Origin: Bacteroidota bacterium
GTDB taxonomy: Bacteria > Bacteroidota > Bacteroidia > Cytophagales > Spirosomataceae
DNA: 64,000 nucleotides
Reading direction: 5' to 3'
Assembly: GCA_020161355.1 (NCBI GenBank)
Contig: JAIUOF010000010.1
Span: 1 to 64,000, forward strand
Each line of letters begins with the position of its first letter. Position 1 is the first letter of the stretch. A program made the position numbers and the translations under genes. Shown piece after piece: positions 62,407 through 64,000 of this stretch. Below the pieces are notes generated by a model. That model was not told the DNA's origin, searched no databases, and saw only the letters and a list, made by a program, of their open reading frames with translations.

Positions 62407-63870
62407 ATGAAAGGAAAATTTTTACTTGTAATTCTTTATTTTACACTCCAGTTGACATTTGGTCAAAAAAATATCTGGGTGAATACCCGTATCTCCTCAA
62501 CAGCCGGAATAATAACCTCCTCAAATGCATATACCCCTTTTTTAATCCGTAGTTTACAATACGGAACCGTGCCTGTAAATAGTCAAATCTTGTATTTTTC
62601 AGGAAATGTCAAAAAAAAATATGATTCCCTCTATACTGCTGATAAAAAATTACGAAAACTGGATTGGGGTTACGAAATAGAACCTCATATCAATGTGGGT
62701 AGGGTTAACCAACTATTATTGCCGCAAGCTTATTTAAAAGGCAGGTTTAAATTTCTTGAGTTTTATATCGGGAGGAAAAAAGAAATTCAGGGTTTGGTAG
62801 ATACAAGCGGCACCATGGGTTCTTATATTTGGTCAGGCAATGCCCTTCCTTTGCCAAAGCTTGACATTTCTATTCCTAATTTTACTCCGGTGGTGCGAAG
62901 TGGCTTGATAGCCATCAAAGGTAATTATGCCCATGGCTGGTTTGGAGATGGAGATTCGGTTAAAAATTATTATTTACATCAAAAAAGCTTTTACGGGAGG
63001 TTGGGTAAACCCGGCTGGAAAATCAAGATTATTGCCGGATTCAATCATCAGGTACAATGGGGGGGAAGGCCTGCTGTACCCTTTTATGATAAAATCAGTA
63101 GTCAAACCATCTCCAAATATGGAACTGATTTTTTTACTTATTTTAATGTCGTCACCGGTTTAAGCATGGGTAGATTAGGTACCTGGGACAGTCAGTCTGG
63201 AGTGCATGCCAATGAGGCCGGAAATCGCTCCGGGAATCATTTGGGTACTGTCGATATTGGCACTGAAATTAATTCAAAAGTTGGAACATTTTTGATTTAC
63301 CGGCAGAGCATTTATGATGATGGATCATTGTTTTATCTCAATAATATTATTGACGGTCTCGTCGGTCTTTCTTTTACCGGTAAGAATATCAAATATCTTC
63401 AGAAAATTACCTTTGAAATTTTAGATACCCGTTCTCAGGGTGGAGATTATTTCAGGAATGAAATTCCGGAATTACGTGGGAACGATAACTATTTTAATAA
63501 TGGTATTTATAGGGATAACTGGAGGTATAAAGATGCTAATATTGGCAGCCCAATTCTTGTTTCAAAAAATGATCAACAAATATTAACCGATCAGAAAAAT
63601 AGAAACTATTTTGTGAACTCTAAGGTTAAAGCGATTAATCTGAAAATAGCCTATTCTTTACTTAATTATCAATTGGCTACCCAATTATTGCATACCCAAA
63701 ACTTCGGAAGTTTAGAATTTCCAATCCATATAAATCAGATTTCATTCAGACAGGAAATCAGAACCCAATTTAAAGATTATTTTCTATCTGCAAATATTGG
63801 ATTGGATGCCGGAGCGTATTGGACTAAAAATGTTGGACTCCAGCTACAAGCGAAAAAATATTGGAAATGA
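62407..63870 (+). CDS. Wzi-like capsule assembly/outer-membrane barrel protein
   Basis: 487 residues with a signal peptide ending TFGQ. The alternating beta-strand pattern and segments such as GYEIEPHINVGRVNQLLLPQ and HGWFGDG match the Wzi-like family in Bacteroidota, a barrel that in E. coli helps attach capsule to the outer membrane. Starts 31 bp after the CHU_C gene and converges with a partial gene of nucleotide-sugar metabolism. A second polysaccharide locus may therefore begin just beyond the window. Confidence 0.82.
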   Translation: MKGKFLLVILYFTLQLTFGQKNIWVNTRISSTAGIITSSNAYTPFLIRSLQYGTVPVNSQILYFSGNVKKKYDSLYTADKKLRKLDWGYEIEPHINVGRVNQLLLPQAYLKGRFKFLEFYIGRKKEIQGLVDTSGTMGSYIWSGNALPLPKLDISIPNFTPVVRSGLIAIKGNYAHGWFGDGDSVKNYYLHQKSFYGRLGKPGWKIKIIAGFNHQVQWGGRPAVPFYDKISSQTISKYGTDFFTYFNVVTGLSMGRLGTWDSQSGVHANEAGNRSGNHLGTVDIGTEINSKVGTFLIYRQSIYDDGSLFYLNNIIDGLVGLSFTGKNIKYLQKITFEILDTRSQGGDYFRNEIPELRGNDNYFNNGIYRDNWRYKDANIGSPILVSKNDQQILTDQKNRNYFVNSKVKAINLKIAYSLLNYQLATQLLHTQNFGSLEFPIHINQISFRQEIRTQFKDYFLSANIGLDAGAYWTKNVGLQLQAKKYWK

Positions 63871-63873
63871 AAA

Positions 63874-64000
63874 TCAGGGGTTGGCTTTATCAAAGATTTC
63901 ATACACCGAATTCTTGCTGATAAATTCAGGTACCATTTTCTTTAAATACTGAACAATTTCTGCCGGCGTCATGGCATTCAATTCACTGCGGGTCTCCGTA
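63874..64000 (-). CDS. C-terminus of a probable nucleotide-sugar epimerase/dehydratase (cut by window)
   Basis: Only the last 41 residues are inside the window, including MTPAEIVQYLKKMVPEF and ending SVYEIFDKANP. This tail resembles the C-terminus of CapD/PglF-type polysaccharide biosynthesis proteins of Bacteroidota. No domain can be checked, so the call is tentative. Confidence 0.5.
   Translation of the reverse strand, partial: TETRSELNAMTPAEIVQYLKKMVPEFISKNSVYEIFDKANP

Overview
The window comes from a member of the Bacteroidota, most likely order Cytophagales. The evidence is a gldB-type gliding lipoprotein, type IX secretion cargo (a CHU_C-type C-terminus and a GEVED/3-coathanger metalloprotease), DUF3127, DUF4295, DUF5690 and DUF6089 proteins, a UpxY-type NusG paralog, TAnnTTTG-like -7 boxes, and A-rich rather than Shine-Dalgarno leaders. 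No rRNA, tRNA, CRISPR array or intact transposase was seen.

Layout. 1-10.3 kb is housekeeping: a FucP-type sugar permease facing a ROK kinase; a tight minus-strand run (DxDD alpha-barrel protein, gldB, ABC exporter, Fur-type regulator, engB, ROK); a DUF3127 protein with an SSB-like tail; a surface-protein gene split by one stop codon; tpiA; and a YebC/TACO1 protein. 10.4-23.5 kb is gene-poor: a large secreted metalloprotease, a lipoprotein, an esterase, a DUF5690 transporter, a TIM-barrel lipoprotein, two paralogous secreted 187-residue proteins and over 5 kb of non-coding DNA. This stretch holds six copies of a roughly 170-bp dispersed element, with a seventh, diverged copy at 51.4 kb.

23.5-48.7 kb is a Wzx/Wzy-type exopolysaccharide or capsule locus. 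Order: UpxY antiterminator, Wza, Wzc-type tyrosine kinase, then an A+T-rich specificity cassette (sugar epimerase, Wzx, two hexapeptide acetyltransferases, four glycosyltransferases, a Wzy candidate), then rmlA, rmlD, a WecG/TagA transferase, a VanZ-like protein, an Ala-rich lipoprotein, two YjbH-like barrels, a barrel/lipoprotein pair, the WcaJ-type initiating transferase and, convergently, a CpsB/YwqE-type phosphatase. Together these would start the repeat unit on undecaprenyl phosphate (WcaJ), extend and decorate it, flip and polymerise it (Wzx/Wzy), and export it (Wzc/Wza), with kinase and phosphatase setting phosphorylation.

48.9-64 kb returns to core functions: ftsY, a 4HBT thioesterase, the rpmG-DUF4295 ribosomal pair, an NrtR-like regulator, rocD with a divergent Lrp regulator, a cysteine desulfurase, a CBM48 protein, a dGTPase and a VTT membrane protein. 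It ends in envelope genes: DUF6089, a CHU_C protein, a Wzi-like protein, and the tail of a probable nucleotide-sugar epimerase/dehydratase cut by the window edge.

The most unusual signal is the dispersed element family. Each full copy has a T-run/A-run hairpin followed by a long stem-loop. Between copies, base changes in one arm are matched by changes in the opposite arm, so the folded structure rather than the sequence looks conserved.
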